A stretch of 5,067 nucleotides of DNA from an uncultured Collinsella sp. Its GTDB lineage: Bacteria; Actinomycetota; Coriobacteriia; Coriobacteriales; Coriobacteriaceae. The stretch is from the NCBI GenBank assembly GCA_959599635.1, contig CAUGJN010000129.1, positions 1 through 5,067 of the forward strand, in the 5' to 3' direction. This document shows positions 1 to 5,067 of this stretch, one piece after another. The first letter of the stretch is position 1. Each line of letters starts with the position of its first letter. The notes below the pieces were generated by a model. That model had not been told where the DNA came from. It did not search any database and was given only the letters and a program-made list of their open reading frames with translations. Position numbers and translations under genes: made by a program.

Positions 1-62
1 GGGCCGCGGCGGTACGTCTCGTCGTAGGCAGGCTCGCCCTCGACGTTCTCATTCTTAATCAT
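1..62 (-). CDS. Partial CDS, N-terminal 20 residues only, unidentified
   Basis: An ATG at 62-60 on the minus strand opens a frame that runs without a stop off the left edge. The visible peptide begins MIKNENVEGEPAYDET and continues YRRG, then probably Pro. A ribosome binding site GGAG lies at 71-68 on the minus strand, five bases before the ATG, which supports this start. The visible part is hydrophilic and acidic, with no signal peptide or membrane segment yet. The gene follows tgt on the same strand, but an intrinsic terminator lies between them, so it is either a separate unit or controlled by read-through of that terminator. Too little is present to assign a family. Confidence 0.7.
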   Translation of the reverse strand, partial: MIKNENVEGEPAYDETYRRG

Positions 63-78
63 GGGTACTCCTATCGAG

Positions 79-126
79 AAAAAGAAAAACGGGCGGGGTC
101 GACGCCATGCGTCAAACACCCGCCCG
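79..126 (-). terminator. Rho-independent terminator downstream of tgt
   Basis: Read on the minus strand, CGGGCGGG (126-119) pairs perfectly with CCCGCCCG (97-90) as an 8-bp GC-rich stem. It is followed at once by a T-rich tract, TTTTTCTTTTT (89-79). Between the arms is a second small stem, GACGC/GCGTC (101-105 with 109-113), around a CAT loop. This is a textbook intrinsic terminator for minus-strand transcription from tgt. Its T-tract ends only eight bases before the GGAG of the next gene, so it could also act as an attenuator for that gene. Confidence 0.88.
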
Positions 127-187
127 AACATCAACTATTCGGTATGGTACCCACGATGCATCAAGCACTTGCAAGCTATCGGTCAGC

Positions 188-236
188 GGTCGCGCAGCCG
201 GTGTCAGCGAATGTGACGACCGGCTGGCGCTCGACC
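188..236. repeat. Long imperfect inverted repeat (hairpin)
   Basis: AGCCGGT (196-202) pairs with ACCGGCT (219-225). Inside it GTCA (203-206) pairs with TGAC (214-217), around a 7-base loop. Outside it GCGC (192-195) pairs with GCGC (227-230), and GGTC (188-191) with GACC (233-236), separated by small bulges. About 19 base pairs form in all. No T-tract follows on either strand, so this is not an intrinsic terminator. It may be a structured element in the tgt 3' region or in the leader of the next gene. Confidence 0.6.
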
Positions 237-248
237 ATTGCCGTTGCC

Positions 249-265
249 CACGCTCTGCAAGCGTG
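249..265. repeat. Short hairpin just after tgt stop
   Basis: CACGCT (249-254) and AGCGTG (260-265) form a perfect 6-bp stem with the 5-base loop CTGCA. It lies 11 to 27 bases downstream of the tgt stop codon on the minus strand and has no T-tract. It could stabilise the 3' end of the tgt transcript. Confidence 0.45.
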
Positions 266-275
266 TCTGTCGCCC

Positions 276-1415
<1,140 letters not shown>

Positions 1416-1424
1416 AAACTGGAA

Positions 1425-1458
1425 CTCCTTGGTTGCGGTTCATACGCAAACCATTATA
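1425..1458 (-). promoter_or_regulatory. tgt promoter -10 box and ribosome binding site
   Basis: A perfect TATAAT lies on the minus strand at 1458-1453. Its predicted transcription start is near 1446, giving a leader of about 30 bases that contains the ribosome binding site AAGGAG at 1430-1425. The -35 region, about 17 bases further upstream, is poor (around CGGTGC or GGTGCT), so an activator or an unusual spacing is possible. Confidence 0.65.
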
Positions 1459-1527
1459 CGGGCAACCCGCAAGAAGCACCGACTCGACAGAAACTGGCGC
1501 GAGGAGGATACGGCAGGGACACGGCAA

Positions 1528-1568
1528 ATGAGCGTGGATTTTTGGACGCTTACCGGATGAGCGTGGAT
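1528..1568. repeat. 12-bp direct repeat at the start of repeat copy A
   Basis: ATGAGCGTGGAT occurs at 1528-1539 and again at 1557-1568, with a 29-base period. The second copy is the outer edge of the first inverted repeat of copy A. The first copy looks like a partial duplication of that edge. Confidence 0.6.
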
Positions 1569-1618
1569 AATCTCCCACTTTTGCCCAAAGCACAGCCCAA
1601 AAACGGGAGATTATCCAC
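1563..1618. repeat. Inverted repeat with opposed DnaA-box-like sites, copy A
   Basis: GTGGATAATCTCCC (1563-1576) is the exact reverse complement of GGGAGATTATCCAC (1605-1618), with a 28-base spacer. Beyond a two-position interruption ATGA (1557-1560) can also pair with TCAT (1621-1624). Each arm carries TTATCCAC, eight of nine bases of the DnaA box consensus TTATCCACA, in opposite orientations. Confidence 0.8.
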
Positions 1619-1680
1619 TTTCATTCTGCGGCACTCATTTAAGTACGTCCCCGATGAGTGGAGCTATTTACCAGCCACGG

Positions 1681-1714
1681 CAACGCCGATATTTTGGCAA
1701 CGCCGATATTTTGA
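1681..1714 (+). repeat. 17-bp tandem duplication inside repeat copy A
   Basis: The unit CAACGCCGATATTTTGG (1681-1697) is followed directly by a second copy (1698-1714) that differs only at its last base. Copy B has a single diverged version of this unit at about 4897-4913. The duplication is therefore specific to copy A and probably arose by slippage. Confidence 0.8.
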
Positions 1715-1726
1715 CAACGTCAGCGA

Positions 1727-1826
1727 GCGGTCACCAGGGCGAACAAATTGGCATGAAAAGAGGGCGGCATTGACCTTCTGGTCATGCCGCCCTCTTTGAA
1801 TGACAAGTTGTCGCCCTGGTGACCGC
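1727..1826. repeat. 100-base near-perfect palindrome, copy A
   Basis: The outer arms GCGGTCACCAGGGCGA (1727-1742) and TCGCCCTGGTGACCGC (1811-1826) are perfect reverse complements over 16 bp. The middle parts CAAATTG (1744-1750) and CAAGTTG (1804-1810) pair with one mismatch. The inner arms, 1757-1775 and 1780-1797, form an 18-bp stem with one bulged T (1771) around loop TTCT. The whole can fold as one rod about 100 bases long. On the minus strand the inner stem is followed by TTTTC, so it may terminate transcription from the dehydrogenase gene; on the plus strand only TTT follows. Confidence 0.85.
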
Positions 1827-1839
1827 GCAGCGTCGACCC

Positions 1840-1867
1840 GTTACGCGGTTTGGTAAAACCGCGTAAC
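1840..1867. repeat. 12-bp perfect hairpin abutting the dehydrogenase stop codon
   Basis: GTTACGCGGTTT (1840-1851) and AAACCGCGTAAC (1856-1867) form a perfect stem with a 4-base GGTA loop. It begins one base after the TAG stop of the minus-strand dehydrogenase gene. No T-tract follows, so it is more likely an mRNA 3'-end stabiliser or Rho-related element than a classic intrinsic terminator. It is the terminal module of repeat copy A, matching 5031-5059 in copy B. Confidence 0.8.
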
Positions 1868-1868
1868 C

Positions 1869-2669
1869 CTACGGACGCTGGCCCATGCCACCCTCGAGGG
1901 TGACGGTCTCGCCGTTCATATACTTAAAGTCGGGACCGCAGAGCTGAACGACAACGCGGCCGATTTCCTTCTCGACGTCGCCGTAGTGGCCAGCCGGCGG
2001 CATGTGGACGTTGGCCTTGAACGCCTCGGGATAGGCATCCTGGAAGTTCTCGAGCGCAGCGGTCCAAGCAAGCGGGCAAACGATATTGACGTTGATGCCG
2101 TCCTTGCCCCACTCGTTGGCAGCGACGCGGGTCAGACCGCGGATGCCCTCCTTGGCAGCGGCGTAGCTGCACTGGCCATAGTTGCCAAACAGGCCGGCGC
2201 CCGAAGCAAAGTTGACCACGGAGCCCTTGGTCTCCTTCAGGTGCGGGTAGGCCTTCTGCATGTACAGGTAGGTGGCATACAGACCGGAGTAAATGGCGAG
2301 GTTGAACTGGTCCATGGTGTGGTCGGCGATGGTCACGCCCGAAGCGCTGGCCTGAGCATTGTTGACGACGGCGTCGATGCGGCCGAACTCCTCAATAGCC
2401 TTGTCGATGACGTTCTGGACGACGGCCTCGTTGTCCTGACCAGCCGAGACATCGGCCTGAACAGGCAGAACCTTGACGCCGTACTCGGCCTCGAGGGATT
2501 CCTTGGCAGCCTCGAGCTTGGCAACGTTGCGGCCGGTAATGACGAGGTTTGCGCCCTCCTTGGCAAAAGCGATATCGATACCGTAGCCGATGGAGCCAGC
2601 GGAGCCGTCCTTGAGCGTGGCCTTGCCACCGCCGGTGACGATCACGGTCTTACCAGTGAAAAGTCCCAT
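1869..2669 (-). CDS. SDR-family NADP(H) oxidoreductase, candidate hydroxysteroid (bile acid) dehydrogenase
   Basis: This 266-residue protein is a classical-length short-chain dehydrogenase that should reversibly oxidise a secondary alcohol in the cytoplasm. Visible are an N-terminal Rossmann loop TGGG (12-15) ending in SIGYG (26-30), a beta-2 end TGRN (45-48) whose Arg47 suggests NADP(H), ADV (72-74), NNAQ (103-106, the usual NNAG), catalytic Ser156 in FASGAG, and YAAAK with Tyr169 and Lys173. The tetrad Asn position appears to be Ser128 (YSGLYAT). The glycine loop is about ten residues longer than usual (16-25). From memory, NNAQAS, YSGLYAT and FASGAGLFGN resemble 12-alpha and related hydroxysteroid dehydrogenases of gut Clostridia and Eggerthella; the substrate is inferred and a generic FabG-like reductase remains possible. 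AAAGGA (2681-2676), six bases before ATG 2669, fixes the start; an in-frame ATG at 2717 lacks such a site. The gene is probably monocistronic, and hairpins follow its stop. Confidence 0.93.
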   Translation of the reverse strand: MGLFTGKTVIVTGGGKATLKDGSAGSIGYGIDIAFAKEGANLVITGRNVAKLEAAKESLEAEYGVKVLPVQADVSAGQDNEAVVQNVIDKAIEEFGRIDAVVNNAQASASGVTIADHTMDQFNLAIYSGLYATYLYMQKAYPHLKETKGSVVNFASGAGLFGNYGQCSYAAAKEGIRGLTRVAANEWGKDGINVNIVCPLAWTAALENFQDAYPEAFKANVHMPPAGHYGDVEKEIGRVVVQLCGPDFKYMNGETVTLEGGMGQRP

Positions 2670-2963
2670 ATAAAGTCCTTTCAAATCGCGACGGGCGCAC
2701 CCGCCGACTGCGCGCATCCAAATAAACGCGACAAAAGCTGAAATGCAACTTTAACGGGTTCAAGTGAAAAGAAAAGGCCTCGGCAGGCGAACGGCGTAAC
2801 GTCTTTCGGCGAAGGGATTGTCAAGTACAAACTGGATAAAGTGGCCGAGTTTTTGCTATCGACGCGAGCCATCGAACACGTTTTGAAACTTTGCTGCAGC
2901 GCGCGGGATGTCGGCGCGAGACTTTATCATAGGGTGACAAACAACGATGAGGAGCACATGCCT
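2670..2963. promoter_or_regulatory. Divergent intergenic promoter region
   Basis: These 294 bases separate the start codons of the minus-strand dehydrogenase and the plus-strand coiled-coil gene, so both promoters should lie here. For the minus strand a perfect TTGACA occurs at 2824-2819, but the expected -10 position 17 bases on reads only CGTTAC. A second AT-rich candidate, TTTATT, lies nearer the gene at about 2725-2720. For the plus strand TATCAT (2925-2930) is a plausible -10 box with no good -35. No convincing operator palindrome was seen. Confidence 0.4.
2949..2954 (+). promoter_or_regulatory. Ribosome binding site deciding the coiled-coil gene start
   Basis: GAGGAG at 2949-2954 lies nine bases before ATG 2964 and only three before ATG 2958. 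Spacing favours 2964. The frame is open upstream to a GTG at 2841, but that codon has no good ribosome binding site. A possible -10 box at 2925-2930 lies inside the extension, so the longer form is unlikely. Confidence 0.75.
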
Positions 2964-4727
2964 ATGACAGACGAGCTGGACCCCCAGACTCAACAGCATA
3001 TTGATGATTCCGCAGACGTCACTGCAGATGCTGACGCTGTGACCTGCGATGATATTGGCCTCGACGACCCCATCTTAGACGAAAGCGCTACGGCGGAAAC
3101 CCCCGGCGCCGAAGATGCCGGCGAGCAAAACGACGATGCGCCCGCTCAGGACGACCACCCCGTACAGGATGCTGCTCCGCAAGCTGCGGGCCCTATCGAG
3201 GTTTCTTCGGAAGAAGAGCTCGACGCCGTCATGGACTCCATGATGGATGCCGTCAAAGCGATGAAAGACGCCGTGGCCGACGCTGACGTTGACGCCGAGG
3301 AAGAGGAGGCCGCCGAGGCAGCCTCGACCTTCGTACCCGGCGAGACTCCGGTTGCCGACCAGGGCAGCACCATGCCCTCGTTCCTGCAGCTCGAGCATCC
3401 CACGATCGGCACCGATGCGGTCGACCCGCACGCAGCAGGCTTTTCTGTGATCGAAGGCGGTACCGGCAATATCGCCGTGCCGCAGACTGCCGATGCGGAC
3501 GCTGCCGACACCGCTCGCCCGACTGCCCCGCACTCCCCCGCCGCGAGCCGCGATCTGGGGACCGCTGTCTCGAACACTGCGAACGCCGTGGGCACCTTTA
3601 TCGCCCAGGGCGCCTCGGCCATGCGCGAGATGAACGCCGCGAAAAAGGCACTTGCCGATGCCCGCGCCCACCTGGCCGAACTTGAGCAGCGCATTGCCGA
3701 TCAGGCCGAGGAACTCGAGACGCGCCAGGATATCTCAGGCCGCTACGACCAGATCGTCGCCGACCAGCGCCAGGCGATTGCCACGGCCCAAAAGACCGCA
3801 GCGGCCGCCGAGATTGACCGTGATGCCCACGCCTCCAAAGCGACAGAGCTCAAGGGTCAGCTCGAACAAATGAAGACAGAGGATGACGCGACTGAGCTCC
3901 GCCTGAAGGCCGCGCTCGACGCCGTGGAGGCCCGCGAGGCGAGCTCACGCGAGACCGGCAACCGCCTCGTTCGACGTCTTGAGGATTCCAAGCGCATCCG
4001 CGACAAGGTGAAGGCAGAGCGAGACGCCGGCATTGCCGCCGCACAACAAACCGTCGACGCCACGCGCGCCCAGCTCGAGACGCTGCGTTATGAGTATGCC
4101 GAGCTGCAACGCAATCCCTCGGCAAATCCCGCCAACTATACGGTGCGCACCAGCGAGCTCTCGATGCAGATTTCCGACACGGCAGATGCCCTGCGTAAAG
4201 CCGAAGAAGATGCCCCGCGCATCACCGCCGACCTTGAGCACTCACTTGCCGCAGCCGAGCAGGCCGTCGAGCAGGCTCAAGCCCCTATCGCCGACGCAAA
4301 ACGCGCGCACCAAGCCGTGACGACCGAAGCCGATGCCGCGCGCGACGAGCTGCAGACGGCGAAGACTGCCGCCGCGACTCGTCAGCGCGAACTGCGCGAG
4401 AAGATCGCCGCGGAGGACAAGGCACGCCGCGAGCAGGAGCAGACCATCGCCAACGCCCAAGCAGATGCCGCACATGCACAGTCGATCATCGAACAGGCGA
4501 CCGAGGTGCACGACCACCCAGAAATCACTGAGTCGCTTGCAGGATCCTTGGCCCGAGACAAAGCCGAACACGCCGAGACCGAGCAAGAAGTCGACCAGCT
4601 CGAGGCCGCCGAAGACGACGTACGAGAGCGCACCCGCGACTCACGCATCAAATTCACCGGCGCCATCGTCTGCATCGTCGCCGCAATCCTGGCGATCATC
4701 CTAGTCTGGCTGTTCGCAAGCAAGTAG
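2964..4727 (+). CDS. Tail-anchored coiled-coil membrane protein of unknown function
   Basis: I do not recognise this 587-residue protein. Residues 1-200 are very acidic and low in complexity (rich in Asp, Glu, Ala), probably disordered, with one short amphipathic stretch (about 82-104, rich in Met). Residues about 216-383, 394-515 and 525-562 are Ala/Glu/Gln/Arg/Lys-rich and look like long alpha-helical coiled coil, broken by NPSANPANYT (384-393) and HDHPE (516-520). Residues 564-584 form one strongly hydrophobic segment, preceded by Arg-Asp-Ser-Arg-Ile-Lys and followed by only Ala-Ser-Lys. There is no signal peptide. By the positive-inside rule the bulk should be cytoplasmic, held to the membrane by its tail. 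A scaffold, envelope-organising or division-related role is possible but unproved. It stands alone on the plus strand, followed at once by a strong hairpin. The start at 2964 is chosen from the ribosome binding site; 2958 is the alternative. Confidence 0.9.
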   Translation: MTDELDPQTQQHIDDSADVTADADAVTCDDIGLDDPILDESATAETPGAEDAGEQNDDAPAQDDHPVQDAAPQAAGPIEVSSEEELDAVMDSMMDAVKAMKDAVADADVDAEEEEAAEAASTFVPGETPVADQGSTMPSFLQLEHPTIGTDAVDPHAAGFSVIEGGTGNIAVPQTADADAADTARPTAPHSPAASRDLGTAVSNTANAVGTFIAQGASAMREMNAAKKALADARAHLAELEQRIADQAEELETRQDISGRYDQIVADQRQAIATAQKTAAAAEIDRDAHASKATELKGQLEQMKTEDDATELRLKAALDAVEAREASSRETGNRLVRRLEDSKRIRDKVKAERDAGIAAAQQTVDATRAQLETLRYEYAELQRNPSANPANYTVRTSELSMQISDTADALRKAEEDAPRITADLEHSLAAAEQAVEQAQAPIADAKRAHQAVTTEADAARDELQTAKTAAATRQRELREKIAAEDKARREQEQTIANAQADAAHAQSIIEQATEVHDHPEITESLAGSLARDKAEHAETEQEVDQLEAAEDDVRERTRDSRIKFTGAIVCIVAAILAIILVWLFASK

Positions 4728-4730
4728 TCA

Positions 4731-4774
4731 TTGGGGACGTTCTTAAACGACTAGTCAAACAAGAACGTCCCCAA
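4731..4774 (+). repeat. 14-bp perfect hairpin directly after the coiled-coil gene
   Basis: TTGGGGACGTTCTT (4731-4744) is the exact reverse complement of AAGAACGTCCCCAA (4761-4774), with a 16-base loop. It starts three bases after the TAG stop. An overlapping alternative pairs GTCATTGGG (4727-4735) with CCCAATGAC (4782-4790). ACGACTAG occurs twice (4747-4754 and 4774-4781). No T-tract follows, so it is not a canonical intrinsic terminator, although a 3'-end role is likely. The arm motif GGGGACGTNCTTAAA recurs, reversed, inside repeat copies A and B. Confidence 0.75.
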
Positions 4775-4790
4775 CGACTAGCCCAATGAC

Positions 4791-4854
4791 GAGAGTGGAT
4801 AATCTCCCACTTTGAGCCCCCAAGCAGGCCAAAAACGGGAGATTATCCACTCTC
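4791..4854. repeat. 18-bp perfect inverted repeat with opposed DnaA-box-like sites, copy B
   Basis: GAGAGTGGATAATCTCCC (4791-4808) and GGGAGATTATCCACTCTC (4837-4854) are exact reverse complements with a 28-base spacer, the same spacer length as in copy A. Each arm contains TTATCCAC (4843-4850, and reversed at 4795-4802) followed by T rather than the consensus A. Confidence 0.85.
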
Positions 4855-4860
4855 ATTCTG

Positions 4861-4897
4861 CAGGCACTCATTTAAGTACGTCCCCAATGAGTACCTG
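4861..4897. repeat. Small hairpin enclosing TTAAGTACGTCCCC, copy B
   Basis: CAGGCACTCATT (4861-4872) pairs with AATGAGTACCTG (4886-4897) at 11 of 12 positions. The matching hairpin in copy A (1632-1660) has a 7-bp stem. The enclosed sequence is almost identical in both copies. Confidence 0.7.
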
Positions 4898-4921
4898 CCG
4901 ATGCTTTGGCAAAGTCAGCGA

Positions 4922-5018
4922 AAACGCCCCTAAGCGAGCAAGGTGACGTGAAAGAGGGGGGCATTGACCTTCTGGTCATGCCCGACGATTGAACATCAGA
5001 TTGCCGCTTATGGGGTTT
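4922..5018. repeat. 97-base imperfect palindrome, copy B
   Basis: The core arms GGGCAT+T+GACC (4959-4969) and GGTCATGCCC (4974-4983) enclose loop TTCT, with the same bulged T as copy A. The outer arms, 4922-4936 (AAACGCCCCTAAGCG region) and 5005-5018 (CGCTTATGGGGTTT), pair at about 13 positions with small bulges. Between them GCAA..TGA (4938-4946) pairs with TCA..TTGC (4996-5004). The outer arms do not match copy A in sequence, but they pair in the same geometry. Confidence 0.7.
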
Positions 5019-5030
5019 GCAGCGTCGGCC

Positions 5031-5059
5031 GGTTACGGCGTTTGTAAAACGCCGTAACC
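5031..5059. repeat. 13-bp perfect terminal hairpin, copy B
   Basis: GGTTACGGCGTTT (5031-5043) and AAACGCCGTAACC (5047-5059) form a perfect stem with a 3-base GTA loop. It corresponds to 1840-1867 in copy A. The next bases, CTA at 5059-5061, would read TAG on the minus strand, as they do next to copy A, so a convergent gene may end just here. Confidence 0.8.
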
Positions 5060-5067
5060 TACAAAAT

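Larger units (their letters stand above)
127..275 (-). other. Structured intergenic spacer between tgt stop and terminator
   Basis: This 149-base stretch contains no credible gene. It holds two inverted repeats, annotated separately at 188-236 and 249-265. It also holds an 8-base palindrome CTTGCAAG at about 168-175. With the terminator at 79-126 and the ribosome binding site at 71-68, the layout (folded leader, terminator, start codon) resembles a cis-regulatory leader. I recognise no riboswitch consensus: no T-box, cobalamin-box or preQ1 motif was seen. It may simply be the 3' untranslated region of tgt. Confidence 0.4.
1557..1867. repeat. Dispersed hairpin-rich intergenic repeat, copy A
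   Basis: This 311-base non-coding unit fills most of the gap between tgt and the dehydrogenase gene and is clearly related to copy B at 4785-5059. The shared order is: (i) an inverted repeat GTGGATAATCTCCC/GGGAGATTATCCAC (1563-1576 with 1605-1618); (ii) a CACTCAT/ATGAGTG hairpin (1632-1638 with 1654-1660) enclosing TTAAGTACGTCCCC; (iii) a GCCGAT(A/G)-TTTTG-like stretch; (iv) a long palindrome centred on a TTCT loop at 1776-1779; (v) GCAGCGTCG; and (vi) a terminal hairpin at 1840-1867. A 23-base block (1630-1652) is identical to B 4863-4885, and another (1766-1788) to B 4960-4982. No open reading frame, transposase or clear target-site duplication is visible, so it is annotated as a repeat rather than a proven mobile element. 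Confidence 0.85.
4785..5059. repeat. Dispersed hairpin-rich intergenic repeat, copy B
   Basis: This 275-base non-coding unit has the same module order as copy A (1557-1867): a DnaA-box-bearing inverted repeat (4791-4854), an ACTCAT hairpin enclosing TTTAAGTACGTCCCC (4861-4897), a GCCGATG-CTTTGG stretch, a long palindrome around a TTCT loop (4922-5018), GCAGCGTCGG, and a terminal hairpin (5031-5059). It is slightly shorter than A because the 17-bp tandem unit is single and the palindrome is a little shorter. It has the same orientation as A, with its terminal hairpin pointing right. Confidence 0.85.

Noticed and set aside
1528..1714. CRISPR-like repeats
   Set aside because: The direct repeats are only 12 and 17 bases long, occur twice, and have no regular spacers or cas genes nearby.
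1557..1867. Calling the repeat a transposable element (MITE)
   Set aside because: The two ends of the unit are not inverted copies of each other, and no target-site duplication or transposase could be seen, so mobility is not supported.
1869..2669. Identification as the known Collinsella 7-beta-hydroxysteroid dehydrogenase
   Set aside because: The N-terminal glycine motif and the region around the active site do not resemble that enzyme as I remember it; only the general SDR fold is shared.
2670..2717. Earlier ATG (2717) for the dehydrogenase
   Set aside because: The extra 16 residues are Arg/Gly/Cys-rich and unlike an SDR N-terminus. AAAGGA with six-base spacing marks ATG 2669.
1986..2741. 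251-residue open frame on the plus strand
   Set aside because: It is antisense to the dehydrogenase gene, which has a complete set of SDR motifs and a good ribosome binding site.
2681..2872. 63-residue minus-strand frame upstream of the dehydrogenase gene
   Set aside because: It overlaps the expected promoter region and the dehydrogenase ribosome binding site, has no recognisable motif, and shows no Shine-Dalgarno sequence.
2841..2963. N-terminal extension of the coiled-coil gene from a GTG start
   Set aside because: There is no good ribosome binding site at 2841, the composition differs from the rest of the protein, and a strong GAGGAG sits just before ATG 2964.
3075..3694. Overlapping minus-strand frames of 182 and 198 residues
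   Set aside because: They are mirror frames of the Ala/Asp/Glu-rich coiled-coil gene, with Ser/Ala/Gly-rich translation and no start signal.

Overview
The window looks like chromosomal DNA from a high-GC Gram-positive gut actinobacterium. Coriobacteriia, most likely Collinsella or a close relative, is my best guess. It rests on GC-rich codon use, strong AAGGAG-type ribosome binding sites, the flavour of the short-chain dehydrogenase, and the long hairpin-forming intergenic repeats. No rRNA or marker gene in the window proves it. I see no tRNA, rRNA, CRISPR array, transposase or phage gene.

Layout, left to right. (1) Positions 1-62 hold the first 20 codons of an unidentified minus-strand gene. 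(2) Positions 63-275 are a structured intergenic region with two hairpins and, at 79-126, a strong Rho-independent terminator on the minus strand. It ends transcription of tgt and lies directly before the ribosome binding site of the partial gene. (3) Positions 276-1415, minus strand, encode tRNA-guanine transglycosylase (tgt), with a perfect TATAAT box upstream. (4) Positions 1416-1868 are non-coding and contain copy A of a roughly 310-base hairpin-rich repeat. (5) Positions 1869-2669, minus strand, encode an NADP(H)-type short-chain dehydrogenase resembling gut bacterial hydroxysteroid (bile acid) dehydrogenases. (6) Positions 2670-2963 are a divergent promoter region. (7) Positions 2964-4727, plus strand, encode a 587-residue protein with an acidic N-terminus, a long coiled coil and a single C-terminal membrane anchor; I do not recognise its function. 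(8) Positions 4728-5067 are non-coding: a 14-bp perfect hairpin straight after the stop codon, then copy B of the same repeat.

The genes do not form an obvious pathway. tgt modifies the wobble base of tRNAs, the dehydrogenase probably acts on a sterol or similar secondary alcohol, and the coiled-coil protein is probably structural at the membrane. The most unusual content is the repeat. Copies A (about 1557-1867) and B (about 4785-5059) share the same order of four inverted repeats. In two of these the stem sequence differs between copies while base pairing is kept, which suggests the folded structure is maintained. One of the other inverted repeats carries an opposed pair of near-consensus DnaA boxes in each copy.
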